Below, one piece after another: positions 34,850-42,157 of a stretch of 64,000 nt of DNA. Within the stretch, counting starts at the first letter, position 1. Every line of letters starts with the position of its first letter. This DNA is from Nocardioides sp. Root140. Its GTDB lineage: Bacteria; Actinomycetota; Actinomycetes; Propionibacteriales; Nocardioidaceae. The position numbers were made by a program, and so were the translations under genes. Under the pieces are notes generated by a model. The model worked only from the letters and a program-made list of their open reading frames with translations, was not told the DNA's origin and did no database searches. The stretch spans positions 568,693 to 632,692 of the forward strand of contig NZ_LMFI01000010.1 of the NCBI RefSeq assembly GCF_001426745.1. Direction: 5' to 3'.

Positions 34850-37732
34850 TCAGCTGCAGCCGGAGGTGCTTCCGCAGCCCTCGCACACGTGGCACGAGCC
34901 GGCGGGACGCATCTTGGTGCCGCAGGTGAAGCAGAGCGGGCTGTCGATCGCCGTACCGCTGATCTTCTCGAGGAGCTCGGCGGTCGTGTGCGCACCCTGG
35001 GGGGCCTCGACCACGGTCGCCTCGATCGGGGTCTCGACAGGCTCGACCACCGAGGCAGAGGTCTCGACCACCGAGTCGGTGACGAGCTCGCCGGCGGAGC
35101 CGGTCTCCTCGGCCGGCTCGTAGGACCCCGTCTCGAGGTGACGCTGACGCTCATCGGCGGAGTAGATGCCGAGCGCGGAGCGGTCCTCGAAGGACAGGTA
35201 GTCCAGGGCCAGGCGACGGAAGATGTAGTCCATGATCGACTGCGCCATCCGCACGTCGGGGTCGTCGGTCATGCCGGCCGGCTCGAAGCGCAGGTTGGTG
35301 AACTTCGAGACGTAGGTCTCGAGCGGGACGCCGTACTGCAGGCCGATCGACACGGCGATCGAGAACGCGTCCATCACGCCGGCCAGGGTCGAGCCCTGCT
35401 TGCCCAGCTTGAGGAAGACCTCGCCGAGCTCGCCGTCGTCGTGGGCACCCGAGGTCATGTAGCCCTCGGCACCGCCGACGGTGAACGACGTGGTGCGCGA
35501 GACGCGCGACTTCGGCAGGCGCTTGCGGGTCGGGGCGTAGACGACCTTCTCCACGACCTTCTCGACAACCTCGGTCGCGGCGTTGGAGTCCTTGCCCTTG
35601 TTCTCACCCTTGCCCTCGGACAGTGGCTGGCCGACCTTCGCGTTGTCGCGGTAGATCGCGGTCGCCTTGAGACCGAGCTTCCAGGACTGCAGGTAGACGT
35701 CCTCGACGTCCTCGATCGTGGCGCTCTCCGGGAGGTTCACGGTCTTCGAGATTGCGCCCGAAAGGAACGGCTGAGCGGCGGCCATCATGCGCACGTGGCC
35801 CATCGGCTTGAGTGACCGGGCACCCATCGCGCAGTCGAAGACCTCGTAGTGCTCCTGACGGAGACCGGGCGCGTCGATCACGTGACCGTGCTCGGCGATG
35901 TGAGCCACGATCGCCTCGATCTGCTCCGGCTGGTAGCCGAGCTTCTTCAGCGCCCGCGGGATCGTCTGGTTGACGATCTGCATCGAGCCGCCGCCGACGA
36001 GCTTCTTGAACTTGACCAGCGAGAAGTCGGGCTCGATGCCGGTGGTGTCGCAGTCCATCATGAAGCCGATGGTTCCGGTCGGTGCGAGCACCGAGGCCTG
36101 CGCGTTGCGGAAGCCGTTGGCCTCACCGGTGGCGAGCACGTCGGCCCACGCCTGGGTGGCCAGCTTGTGCACCGCGAGGTCCTCGGTGTGCAGGGTGCGC
36201 ACCGTGTCGTTGGCGGCCTGGTGCTTGCGCATGACCCGCTTGTGCGCGTCGGAGTTGCGGGCGTAGCCGGCGTAGGGGCCGACGATGCCGGCCAGCTCGG
36301 CCGAGCGCTTGTACGACGTGCCGGTCATCAGCGACGTGATCGCGGCAGCCATCGAGCGACCGCCGTCGGAGTCGTAGCCGAGACCCATCGCCATCAGCAG
36401 GGCGCCGAGGTTGGCGTAGCCGATGCCGAGCTGGCGGTAGTTGCGGGTGGTCTCGCCGATCGGCTCCGTCGGGAAGTCGGCGAAGCAGATCGAGATGTCC
36501 ATCGCGGTGATGATGAACTCGACGGCCTTCGCGAAGAGCTCACCGTCGAAGGTGTCGTCGTCGCGGAGGAACTTCAGCAGGTTCAGCGAGGCCAGGTTGC
36601 ACGACGAGTTGTCGAGCGACATGTATTCCGAGCACGGGTTGGACGCGGTGATGCGGCCGGTCTCGGGGTTGGTGTGCCAGTCGTTGATCGTGTCGTCGTA
36701 CTGGAGACCCGGGTCGGCGCAGGACCAGGCGGCCTCGGAGATCTTGCGGAACAGGCCACGGGCGTCGACGGACTCGATGACCTCGCCGGTGCCGCGGGAC
36801 TTCAGGCCGAACTCGGTGCCGTCCTCGACCGCGCGCATGAACTCGTCGGTGACGCGCACCGAGTTGTTGGCGTTCTGGTACTGGACGGAGGTGATGTCCT
36901 TGCCGCCGAGGTCCATGTCGAACCCGGCGTCACGAAGGGCACGGATCTTGTGCTCCTCGTTCATCTTGGTCTCGACGAACTCCTCGATGTCGGGGTGGTC
37001 GACGTCGAGCACGACCATCTTGGCCGCACGACGCGTGGCGCCGCCCGACTTGATGGTGCCGGCCGAGGCGTCGGCGCCGCGCATGAACGAGACCGGGCCG
37101 GACGCCGTACCGCCGGAGGAGAGGAGTTCCTTCGACGAACGGATGCGGGAGAGGTTCAGGCCGGCGCCGGAGCCGCCCTTGAAGATGAAGCCCTCTTCCT
37201 TGTACCAGTTGAGGATTGAGTCCATCGAGTCATCCACGGAGAGGATGAAGCAGGCGGAGACCTGCTGCGGGCTCGGCGTACCGACGTTGAACCAGACCGG
37301 GGAGTTGAACGAGAAGTACTGGTGCACCAGCAGCCAGGTCAGCTCGTGCTCGAAGAGCTCGGCGTCGGCCTCGGTCTCGAAGTAGCCGTGCTCCTGGCCG
37401 GCGTCGGTGTAGGTGTTCACGACGCGGTCGATGAGCTGCTTGAGGCTCCACTCACGCGCGTCGGTGCCGACGGCGCCGCGGAAGTACTTGGTGGTGACGA
37501 TCGTGGAGGCGTTGACGCTCCAGAAGTCGGGGTACTCGACACCGCGCTGCTCGAAGACCGTCTCGCCGGTCTTCCAGTTCGTCTGTACGACGTCGCGCCG
37601 CTCCCAGTTGAGCTCGTCGTAGGGGTGCACGCCCTCGGTGCTGAAGACCCGCTCGATCTTCAGCCCCTTGCTGCCGTTCCCCGTAGCGTCAGTCTGCTTC
37701 TTTGCAGTTCCGCCGCTGACCGTCTCCGTCAT
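34850..37732 (-). CDS. nrdJ: Vitamin B12-dependent (class II) ribonucleotide reductase
   Basis: The ATG 37732, behind GAGGAG on the minus strand, gives 960 residues. Class II motifs include 'NPCSEYMSLDNSSCNLASLN' (active-site region), 'FNVGTPSPQQVSACFILSVD' and a C-terminal redox and zinc tail 'CFTCGTKMRPAGSCHVCEG' with a CxxC pattern. It reduces ribonucleotides to deoxyribonucleotides using adenosylcobalamin, without oxygen. The frame is open back to 38371, but that stretch runs over nrdR in another frame. It is second in the nrdR-nrdJ operon, 140 bases after nrdR. The operon promoter carries NrdR boxes, so it is feedback-controlled by NrdR. I looked for a cobalamin riboswitch and saw none. 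Confidence 0.97.
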   Translation of the reverse strand: MTETVSGGTAKKQTDATGNGSKGLKIERVFSTEGVHPYDELNWERRDVVQTNWKTGETVFEQRGVEYPDFWSVNASTIVTTKYFRGAVGTDAREWSLKQLIDRVVNTYTDAGQEHGYFETEADAELFEHELTWLLVHQYFSFNSPVWFNVGTPSPQQVSACFILSVDDSMDSILNWYKEEGFIFKGGSGAGLNLSRIRSSKELLSSGGTASGPVSFMRGADASAGTIKSGGATRRAAKMVVLDVDHPDIEEFVETKMNEEHKIRALRDAGFDMDLGGKDITSVQYQNANNSVRVTDEFMRAVEDGTEFGLKSRGTGEVIESVDARGLFRKISEAAWSCADPGLQYDDTINDWHTNPETGRITASNPCSEYMSLDNSSCNLASLNLLKFLRDDDTFDGELFAKAVEFIITAMDISICFADFPTEPIGETTRNYRQLGIGYANLGALLMAMGLGYDSDGGRSMAAAITSLMTGTSYKRSAELAGIVGPYAGYARNSDAHKRVMRKHQAANDTVRTLHTEDLAVHKLATQAWADVLATGEANGFRNAQASVLAPTGTIGFMMDCDTTGIEPDFSLVKFKKLVGGGSMQIVNQTIPRALKKLGYQPEQIEAIVAHIAEHGHVIDAPGLRQEHYEVFDCAMGARSLKPMGHVRMMAAAQPFLSGAISKTVNLPESATIEDVEDVYLQSWKLGLKATAIYRDNAKVGQPLSEGKGENKGKDSNAATEVVEKVVEKVVYAPTRKRLPKSRVSRTTSFTVGGAEGYMTSGAHDDGELGEVFLKLGKQGSTLAGVMDAFSIAVSIGLQYGVPLETYVSKFTNLRFEPAGMTDDPDVRMAQSIMDYIFRRLALDYLSFEDRSALGIYSADERQRHLETGSYEPAEETGSAGELVTDSVVETSASVVEPVETPIEATVVEAPQGAHTTAELLEKISGTAIDSPLCFTCGTKMRPAGSCHVCEGCGSTSGCS

Positions 37733-37829
37733 GTCTCCTCTTTCCCGAACTCCGGCTGGTGTCTTCTGATGGTGCTGATGGTGCAGATGTGACTGGTGTT
37801 TCCGAAGTCTGCGCTTCTCGTGAAGGTGC

Positions 37830-37863
37830 GCCCGGCACGCAGCTTCCCCACTACGTGCCGGGC
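37830..37863 (-). terminator. Hairpin between nrdR and nrdJ (attenuator candidate)
   Basis: GCCCGGCACG(C/T)AG arms at 37830-37842 and 37851-37863 pair at 12 of 13 positions around an 8-base loop, 10 bases after the nrdR stop and about 98 bases before nrdJ. There is no U-tract, so full termination is doubtful. It may lower read-through into nrdJ or protect the 3' end of an nrdR transcript. Confidence 0.55.
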
Positions 37864-37872
37864 GGTTCTTGG

Positions 37873-38352
37873 TCAGCCCGTGGGCTGGGGCTCCGACGCG
37901 GAGGCTGGACGCTCCGCGCGAAGCATGGCGATCTCGGCCTCGAAGTCGTCGGCGGACTCGAAGGCCCGGTAGACGCTCGCGAACCGCAGGTAGGCCACCT
38001 CGTCGAGCTCGCGCAGCGGGCCCAGGATGGCGAGGCCGACCTCGTTGGCGGGCACTTCGGCCCACCCCTCGGTGCGGAGCGCGTCTTCGACCGCCTGGCC
38101 CAGACAGGCCAGCTGGTCCTCGGTGACCGGTCGACCCTTGCAGGCCTTGCGGGCACCACTGATCGCCTTGTCGCGGGTGAACGGCTCGGTCGCGCCACTG
38201 CGCTTGAGCACGGTCAACTGCATCTGCTCGACCGTGCTGAACCGCTTGTTGCACGACGGGCAGGTGCGGCGGCGGCGGATCGAGCCGCCGTCGTCGGCGA
38301 CGCGGGAGTCGAGCACGCGGGTGTCGGTGCTGCGGCAGTACGGGCAGTGCAT
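37873..38352 (-). CDS. nrdR: Transcriptional regulator NrdR
   Basis: A 159-residue repressor of standard length. The N-terminal zinc ribbon has C3/C6 and C31/C34 with 'RRRRTCPSC'. The ATP-cone (about residues 49-139) has '[18 protein letters not shown]' and binds (d)ATP, which sets the oligomeric state and DNA binding. NrdR represses ribonucleotide reductase genes by binding pairs of 16-bp boxes, and such a pair lies 108-154 bases upstream. ATG 38352 is the family start (MHCPYC). It is the first gene of the nrdR-nrdJ operon. Confidence 0.97.
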   Translation of the reverse strand: MHCPYCRSTDTRVLDSRVADDGGSIRRRRTCPSCNKRFSTVEQMQLTVLKRSGATEPFTRDKAISGARKACKGRPVTEDQLACLGQAVEDALRTEGWAEVPANEVGLAILGPLRELDEVAYLRFASVYRAFESADDFEAEIAMLRAERPASASEPQPTG

Positions 38353-38392
38353 GTCTGGCAGCCTCCTTCACGCGTCATGATCGACTCGACGT

Positions 38393-38476
38393 TGTGGATG
38401 ACGAGTCGTTTCCTGTGGACAACTTGCGGTCACATGTGGGTTCAGCACCCGGCCCCTGTGGACTAGATGTGGAAAA
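38393..38476. promoter_or_regulatory. Cluster of DnaA-box-like 9-mers
   Basis: Four copies of TGTGGANNN lie on one strand within 84 bases: TGTGGATGA (38393-38401), TGTGGACAA (38414-38422), TGTGGACTA (38457-38465) and TGTGGAAAA (38468-38476). The second is the exact complement of the actinobacterial DnaA box TTGTCCACA; the others differ from TTGTCCACA or TTATCCACA by one base. In E. coli, DnaA binds and regulates the nrdAB promoter. Confidence 0.5.
38460..38475 (-). promoter_or_regulatory. NrdR box 1
   Basis: GGACTAGATGTGGAAA, a 16-base site sharing ACTAGATGT with box 2 and lying exactly 31 bases from it. The outer right half is degenerate. It overlaps two of the DnaA-like 9-mers. Confidence 0.65.
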
Positions 38477-38490
38477 CCACAACGGTGTAA

Positions 38491-38506
38491 CTACTAGATG
38501 TAGTGG
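38491..38506 (-). promoter_or_regulatory. NrdR box 2
   Basis: CTACTAGATGTAGTGG is a near-perfect 16-base dyad that closely matches the NrdR consensus (ACACTATATATAGTGT type). Paired boxes three helical turns apart (about 31 bp) are the known binding arrangement of NrdR. Confidence 0.8.
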
Positions 38507-38659
38507 TAACCGTACGTCGGTCACGGAACCGATGCAAGCCCCGCCCCTGATCAATTTCGACACCTCGGCATAACCGCAGGTCAGAGCCGAAACGGCGCCG
38601 CGACACGGCTGTCTGGACCACTCGAGTCACAGGCGTCACAGCCGGTGGAGGCCGGTCCG

Positions 38660-38703
38660 TCACTGCAGGACATCACGCGGAATCCGCCGAATTCCCTTCA
38701 GCG
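38660..38703. repeat. 44-bp direct repeat, copy 1
   Basis: Matches 39828-39871 at 42 of 44 positions. It contains an 11-base dyad GCGGAATCCGC (38677-38687). It supplies the last codons and stop of the AbiEi/DUF559-like gene. Confidence 0.85.
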
Positions 38704-39746
38704 TTGCCCTGACCTCCACTCCGCAGCACCGCTCCGACCGCACATCTGGGCCCACACGAGCTGGGAACACCGGTCCAGCCCCGCGACCACAGGATCCGCG
38801 CCAGTGCCGCCGCCAGTCGACACGGGGTCAGCACCTGACGCCATCGCGCGCGGACGGTGACCCGCGGATCCGTGAGCGCGTCAATGTCGCGGTCGAGATC
38901 GCGACACCCGTCGTCGCTCCACTCGTGCCCGAGACGTCCGTCGAGCTCGACGAGCACGCCGTACTCCGGGTAGTCGACGTCGCGGAACACGACTCCCGAC
39001 GTACGTCGCTCCCGGCCTTGACGTTTCGCCGTCGGCAGTCGGTGGCGGCGCTCCACTTCGACCAGGTAGCGGTGCTCGAGCACGGACCATGCCCCAGTCG
39101 CGATGTCGGCCAGCAGGCGCCTCAGGAACTTCCGGTGCCTCAGCCTGGGCCGCCCCTCGAGGGCGTCGAGCAGACGCCCGGGCGTCGTACGGCGCGACTG
39201 GACCGAGTCCGAGAGGACAGCGACGGCGCCGGTCTCGTCGGGAGCGCGGGCGGCCACGTCAAGCACGGCGTGCTCCACCCTGACTCGTGGTGGGCTCTTT
39301 GCCATCAGCGCCGCATCCTCGAAGCCGACGATGCGGTGCAGCCTGATGCCGGGCTTCCGATCCGGGGAGCGGGTGGCGTCGACCGCGACCTCGATGGGCG
39401 GACCTTGTGGCCAGGGCTGGCCGCTCGAGCCGCCCGGGGCAGGCACGCCCGGCGCACCGGGCGGCACCCGCGCCAGGAACCGCGGCACCCTCAACCCGTG
39501 GGCGATCAACGCCGACTCCCCCGCCAACGCTGCCGGCCAGTGGTAGAGGACTGCGACCCATGCGCATTGCTCCCACGAGAGCGGACCGTTGTGGTTGACG
39601 TAGACACCGTCCAGCACACGGAACCAGTCCCGGCGCCGCACCATGCGAGTGAGGTCGTTGTCGGTGCCTCCGCGGGCGATCACCTGACGACGCGAGATCA
39701 CCCCTGACTGCACCTGCACCAGGTGGCCCCACTCTGCAGCTTCCAT
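38673..39746 (-). CDS. AbiEi-like / DUF559-like (PD-(D/E)XK) protein
   Basis: A 357-residue protein starting at ATG 39746. The N-terminal 70 residues match the type IV toxin-antitoxin AbiEi winged-helix pattern ('GVISRRQVIARGGTDNDL', 'RDWFRVLDGVYV'). The middle is unassigned. The C-terminal ~110 residues look like a DUF559/Vsr-type nuclease core: 'VDYPEYGVLVELDGRLGHEW', with a possible D...E-x-D site and an 'RDIDAL' helix. Such fusions are common in Nocardioides and related genera; a single-gene abortive-infection or repair role is conjecture. The final residues 'EGNSADSA' come from the 44-bp repeat, and the same repeat lies upstream, so the gene is bracketed as a cassette. Confidence 0.75.
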   Translation of the reverse strand: MEAAEWGHLVQVQSGVISRRQVIARGGTDNDLTRMVRRRDWFRVLDGVYVNHNGPLSWEQCAWVAVLYHWPAALAGESALIAHGLRVPRFLARVPPGAPGVPAPGGSSGQPWPQGPPIEVAVDATRSPDRKPGIRLHRIVGFEDAALMAKSPPRVRVEHAVLDVAARAPDETGAVAVLSDSVQSRRTTPGRLLDALEGRPRLRHRKFLRRLLADIATGAWSVLEHRYLVEVERRHRLPTAKRQGRERRTSGVVFRDVDYPEYGVLVELDGRLGHEWSDDGCRDLDRDIDALTDPRVTVRARWRQVLTPCRLAAALARILWSRGWTGVPSSCGPRCAVGAVLRSGGQGNAEGNSADSA

Positions 39747-39827
39747 CCGTCGAGCGTTCCCGGACCGACCGTGCCCGGCAACCGGCTGTCGGGCTGCCTG
39801 TGGACAGAGCTCGACGCCGCACGTCGA

Positions 39828-39871
39828 TCACTGCAGGAAATCACGCGGATTCCGCCGAATTCCCTTCAGCG
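39828..39871. repeat. 44-bp direct repeat, copy 2
   Basis: 42 of 44 identical to 38660-38703. The core dyad reads GCGGATTCCGC (39845-39855), which is the exact reverse complement of the core in copy 1. It lies upstream of the start of the AbiEi/DUF559-like gene. Confidence 0.85.
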
Positions 39872-39934
39872 ACCGACGTGGTCCCGAGCACATCTGACGC
39901 GAACCGGTCACCTGCAGTTGGCACGCCTGTCAGA

Positions 39935-40372
39935 ATGGCCCGCGTGGGTGCAGCAGGAAAGCGCGCGGGATCACGGCGGGGGCCAAAGAAACGGTCACTC
40001 CCGAACAAACGCGTGCTCCTGCTCAGCCTCGCGATCACGCTCTGCGTCGTCGCGTGGGGCTATCTGGTCTACGCCGCCATCGACTTCGGCTCCGAAGCGC
40101 GCGGTGGAGAGTCGCAGGCCTGGGCCTTCCTCGGACTGGCCTGCCTGGGCGCTGCGGCGTGCCTGTTCACCGGCATGATCCTGGTCGGGCGCCTGCTGCG
40201 TGCGGCCGGCATCGTCAGCGACCCGGCGCCGCTCGCCGACGAACCGACCATCACGTCGTACGTCGACCTGCCGCCACGCATCTCTCCCGGCGGGCTGACC
40301 GACGAGGACACGGCGCAGCTGCCGACGATTCCGGCACCTCGCCACCAGGGCGGCAAGCGCGCCGCTCGCTGA
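39935..40372 (+). CDS. Hypothetical protein with two membrane helices
   Basis: The ATG 39935 gives 145 residues: a very basic N-terminus ('GKRAGSRRGPKKRSLPNKR'), two transmembrane helices (about residues 30-50, 'LLLSLAITLCVVAWGYLVY', and 65-86, 'AFLGLACLGAAACLFTGMIL'), and an acidic, Pro-rich cytoplasmic tail with 'TITSYVDLPPRISPGG'. The helical hairpin plus tails suits a small inner-membrane protein. The longer frame to 39800 would start inside the repeat and was rejected. No family recognised. The ABC exporter operon starts 78 bases downstream behind its own iron box. Confidence 0.7.
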   Translation: MARVGAAGKRAGSRRGPKKRSLPNKRVLLLSLAITLCVVAWGYLVYAAIDFGSEARGGESQAWAFLGLACLGAAACLFTGMILVGRLLRAAGIVSDPAPLADEPTITSYVDLPPRISPGGLTDEDTAQLPTIPAPRHQGGKRAAR

Positions 40373-40430
40373 GCAGGTGGTCGGCAGCGCAGCTGCGCGA
40401 GGACCAGCACCCGCTGCAGCGACCGGACTT

Positions 40431-40448
40431 AGTTAGGTTAACCTAACT
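40431..40448. promoter_or_regulatory. Iron box (IdeR/DtxR-type operator)
   Basis: An 18-base perfect palindrome whose core GTTAGGTTAACCTAAC covers 40432-40447. It matches the IdeR/DtxR consensus TTAGGTTAG-S-CTAACCTAA closely. It ends 2 bases before the ATG of the ABC exporter gene, so a bound Fe2+-regulator would block initiation. The position also implies a leaderless or very short 5' end. Confidence 0.85.
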
Positions 40449-40450
40449 TC

Positions 40451-42157
40451 ATGGTCCCGCCGTCGTCATCGCCTTCCCCGACAACGGCCTGGGGCCTCCT
40501 GCTGCGCGGGCTCCGCCGCAACCGGGGCCGACTGGCCGCCGGGTTCGCCCTGCTCAGCCTGTGGCAGCTGTGCGAGACCCTGGTCCCGGTGATGATCGGC
40601 GTGATCATCGACCGCGCGGTGGCCACCTCGAGTGTCCGCGGCCTCGTCGTCACCGGCGCAGGCCTGATCGTGCTGTTCGCCGTGCTCAGCTACGCCTACC
40701 GCTTCGGCGCCCGCATCGCCTTCGCCGTGGTGCAACGGGAGATGCACGAGATCCGGGTCGAGATCGCACGCCATGCCCTGAACCCGCGCGGAGCCCGCAG
40801 CAAGCTGCTGCCCGGCGAGACCCTGTCGCTGGCCACCGCCGACGCCGAGATGGTCGGCTTCATGCTGCGCTCGGTCGGGTTCACGATCGCGGCGACCCTG
40901 TCGGTCATCGTGGCCGCCGTGCTGCTGTTCAGCATCGACCTGGTGCTCGGGCTGGTGGTCGTGATCGGCGTTCCCCTGGTCCTGGCGCTGACCCAGGTCG
41001 TCACCCCGGCGATCTCACGACGCACCGAGCACCAGCAGCAGACGATCGCCGAGGCGACCGGCGTGGCCACCGACCTGATCCGCGGCCTGCGCGTGCTCAA
41101 GGGCATCGGTGCCGAGTCGGTCGCCGGATCGCGCTATCGAGCGCTCAGCCAGAAGGCGCGTACGGCGAGCATCGCCAGCACGTCGACGTACGGCCTGATG
41201 TCGGGCCTGACCGCCGGCCTGAGCGGACTCTTCCTCGCGGTGGTCGCCCTGGTCGCCGGGCACCGGGCACTGTCGGGCGACATCACGATCGGTGAGCTCG
41301 TCGCCGTCGTCGGACTGACGCAGTACCTCGCCGAACCGCTCGGCATGCTCGGCGACATCAGCGCCCACACAGCACGTGCCCACGCGTCCGCACGGCGCAT
41401 CGTGACCTACCTGCAGACCCCACCGCTGGTCGCGGCCGGCGACGCGACCCCGTTGCCCGGCGGCGACCTGGTGCTGCGCGGCGTTCGTGGCGAGGGACTG
41501 GACGGCCTCGACCTCGCGTCGCGTCCCGGCGAGATCCTCGGCCTGGCCGTGGAGGACCCGACCACTGCCGGCGCGCTCGTGCGCCTGTTGGCCGGCGACG
41601 TCACAGCGAAGGAGGGCGAGGTCTCGCTCGACGGTGTCGCGCTCTCCGAGCTGGCCACCACAGCCCGGCGATCGCGGATGCTGGTCAGCCCGCACCACGT
41701 CGACCTCTTCGAGGGAACCCTGCGCAGCAACGTGGATCCCCTCGACCGCCTCGACGACGACGCCCTGGCGGTCCTGCTCGCGGCCTCGTCGGCGTCCGAC
41801 GTCGTGGCGCTCTCGCCCGAGGGCGTCGACCAACCGGTCAGCGTCGACGGCAGCACGTGGTCGGGCGGGCAACGCCAACGCGTCGCGCTGGCGCGGGCCC
41901 TCGCCGTCGACGCACCGCTGCTGGTGCTGCACGACCCGACCACGGCGGTCGACGCGGTCACCGAGCACCGCATCGCCGCAGGCATCCGCGAGGCCCGCGG
42001 CACCGACCGGCGTACGACGTGGCTGATCACCAGCAGCCCCGCACTCCTGGCCCAGGCCGACCGCGTGGTGCTGGTGCGCGAGGGCCGAGTGGTCGCCGAG
42101 GGAACCCACCACGACCTCGCCGGGGACCCGGCCTACGCGGAGCTGGTGCTGCGATGA
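40451..42157 (+). CDS. ABC exporter subunit, degenerate ATP site (siderophore-type, iron-regulated)
   Basis: A 568-residue half-transporter: an N-terminal six-helix permease (about residues 15-300) and a C-terminal nucleotide-binding domain (about 335-565). The Walker A region reads 'GLAVEDPTTAGALV' (from G364), lacking the GKS/T and its lysine. Walker B reads 'LLVLHDPTTAVD', so the usual Asp-Glu pair is His-Asp. The signature 'SGGQRQRVALARA' (S471-Q474) is intact. So this subunit's own ATP site should be inactive, while its signature completes the partner's site. ATG 40451 lies 2 bases after an iron box. The stop overlaps the next gene (ATGA). Siderophore or heme export or import of the IrtAB/YbtPQ kind is likely. 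Confidence 0.9.
   Translation: MVPPSSSPSPTTAWGLLLRGLRRNRGRLAAGFALLSLWQLCETLVPVMIGVIIDRAVATSSVRGLVVTGAGLIVLFAVLSYAYRFGARIAFAVVQREMHEIRVEIARHALNPRGARSKLLPGETLSLATADAEMVGFMLRSVGFTIAATLSVIVAAVLLFSIDLVLGLVVVIGVPLVLALTQVVTPAISRRTEHQQQTIAEATGVATDLIRGLRVLKGIGAESVAGSRYRALSQKARTASIASTSTYGLMSGLTAGLSGLFLAVVALVAGHRALSGDITIGELVAVVGLTQYLAEPLGMLGDISAHTARAHASARRIVTYLQTPPLVAAGDATPLPGGDLVLRGVRGEGLDGLDLASRPGEILGLAVEDPTTAGALVRLLAGDVTAKEGEVSLDGVALSELATTARRSRMLVSPHHVDLFEGTLRSNVDPLDRLDDDALAVLLAASSASDVVALSPEGVDQPVSVDGSTWSGGQRQRVALARALAVDAPLLVLHDPTTAVDAVTEHRIAAGIREARGTDRRTTWLITSSPALLAQADRVVLVREGRVVAEGTHHDLAGDPAYAELVLR

Larger units (their letters stand above)
38353..38659. other. nrdR promoter region
   Basis: This gene-free stretch carries the two NrdR boxes, four DnaA-box-like 9-mers and the nrdR leader. 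Short frames in it look random. The 44-bp direct repeat begins just beyond, at 38660. Confidence 0.7.

Noticed and set aside
37733..37872. Cobalamin riboswitch before nrdJ
   Set aside because: No B12-box-like conserved element or multi-stem fold was visible here or upstream of nrdR; only a simple hairpin is present.
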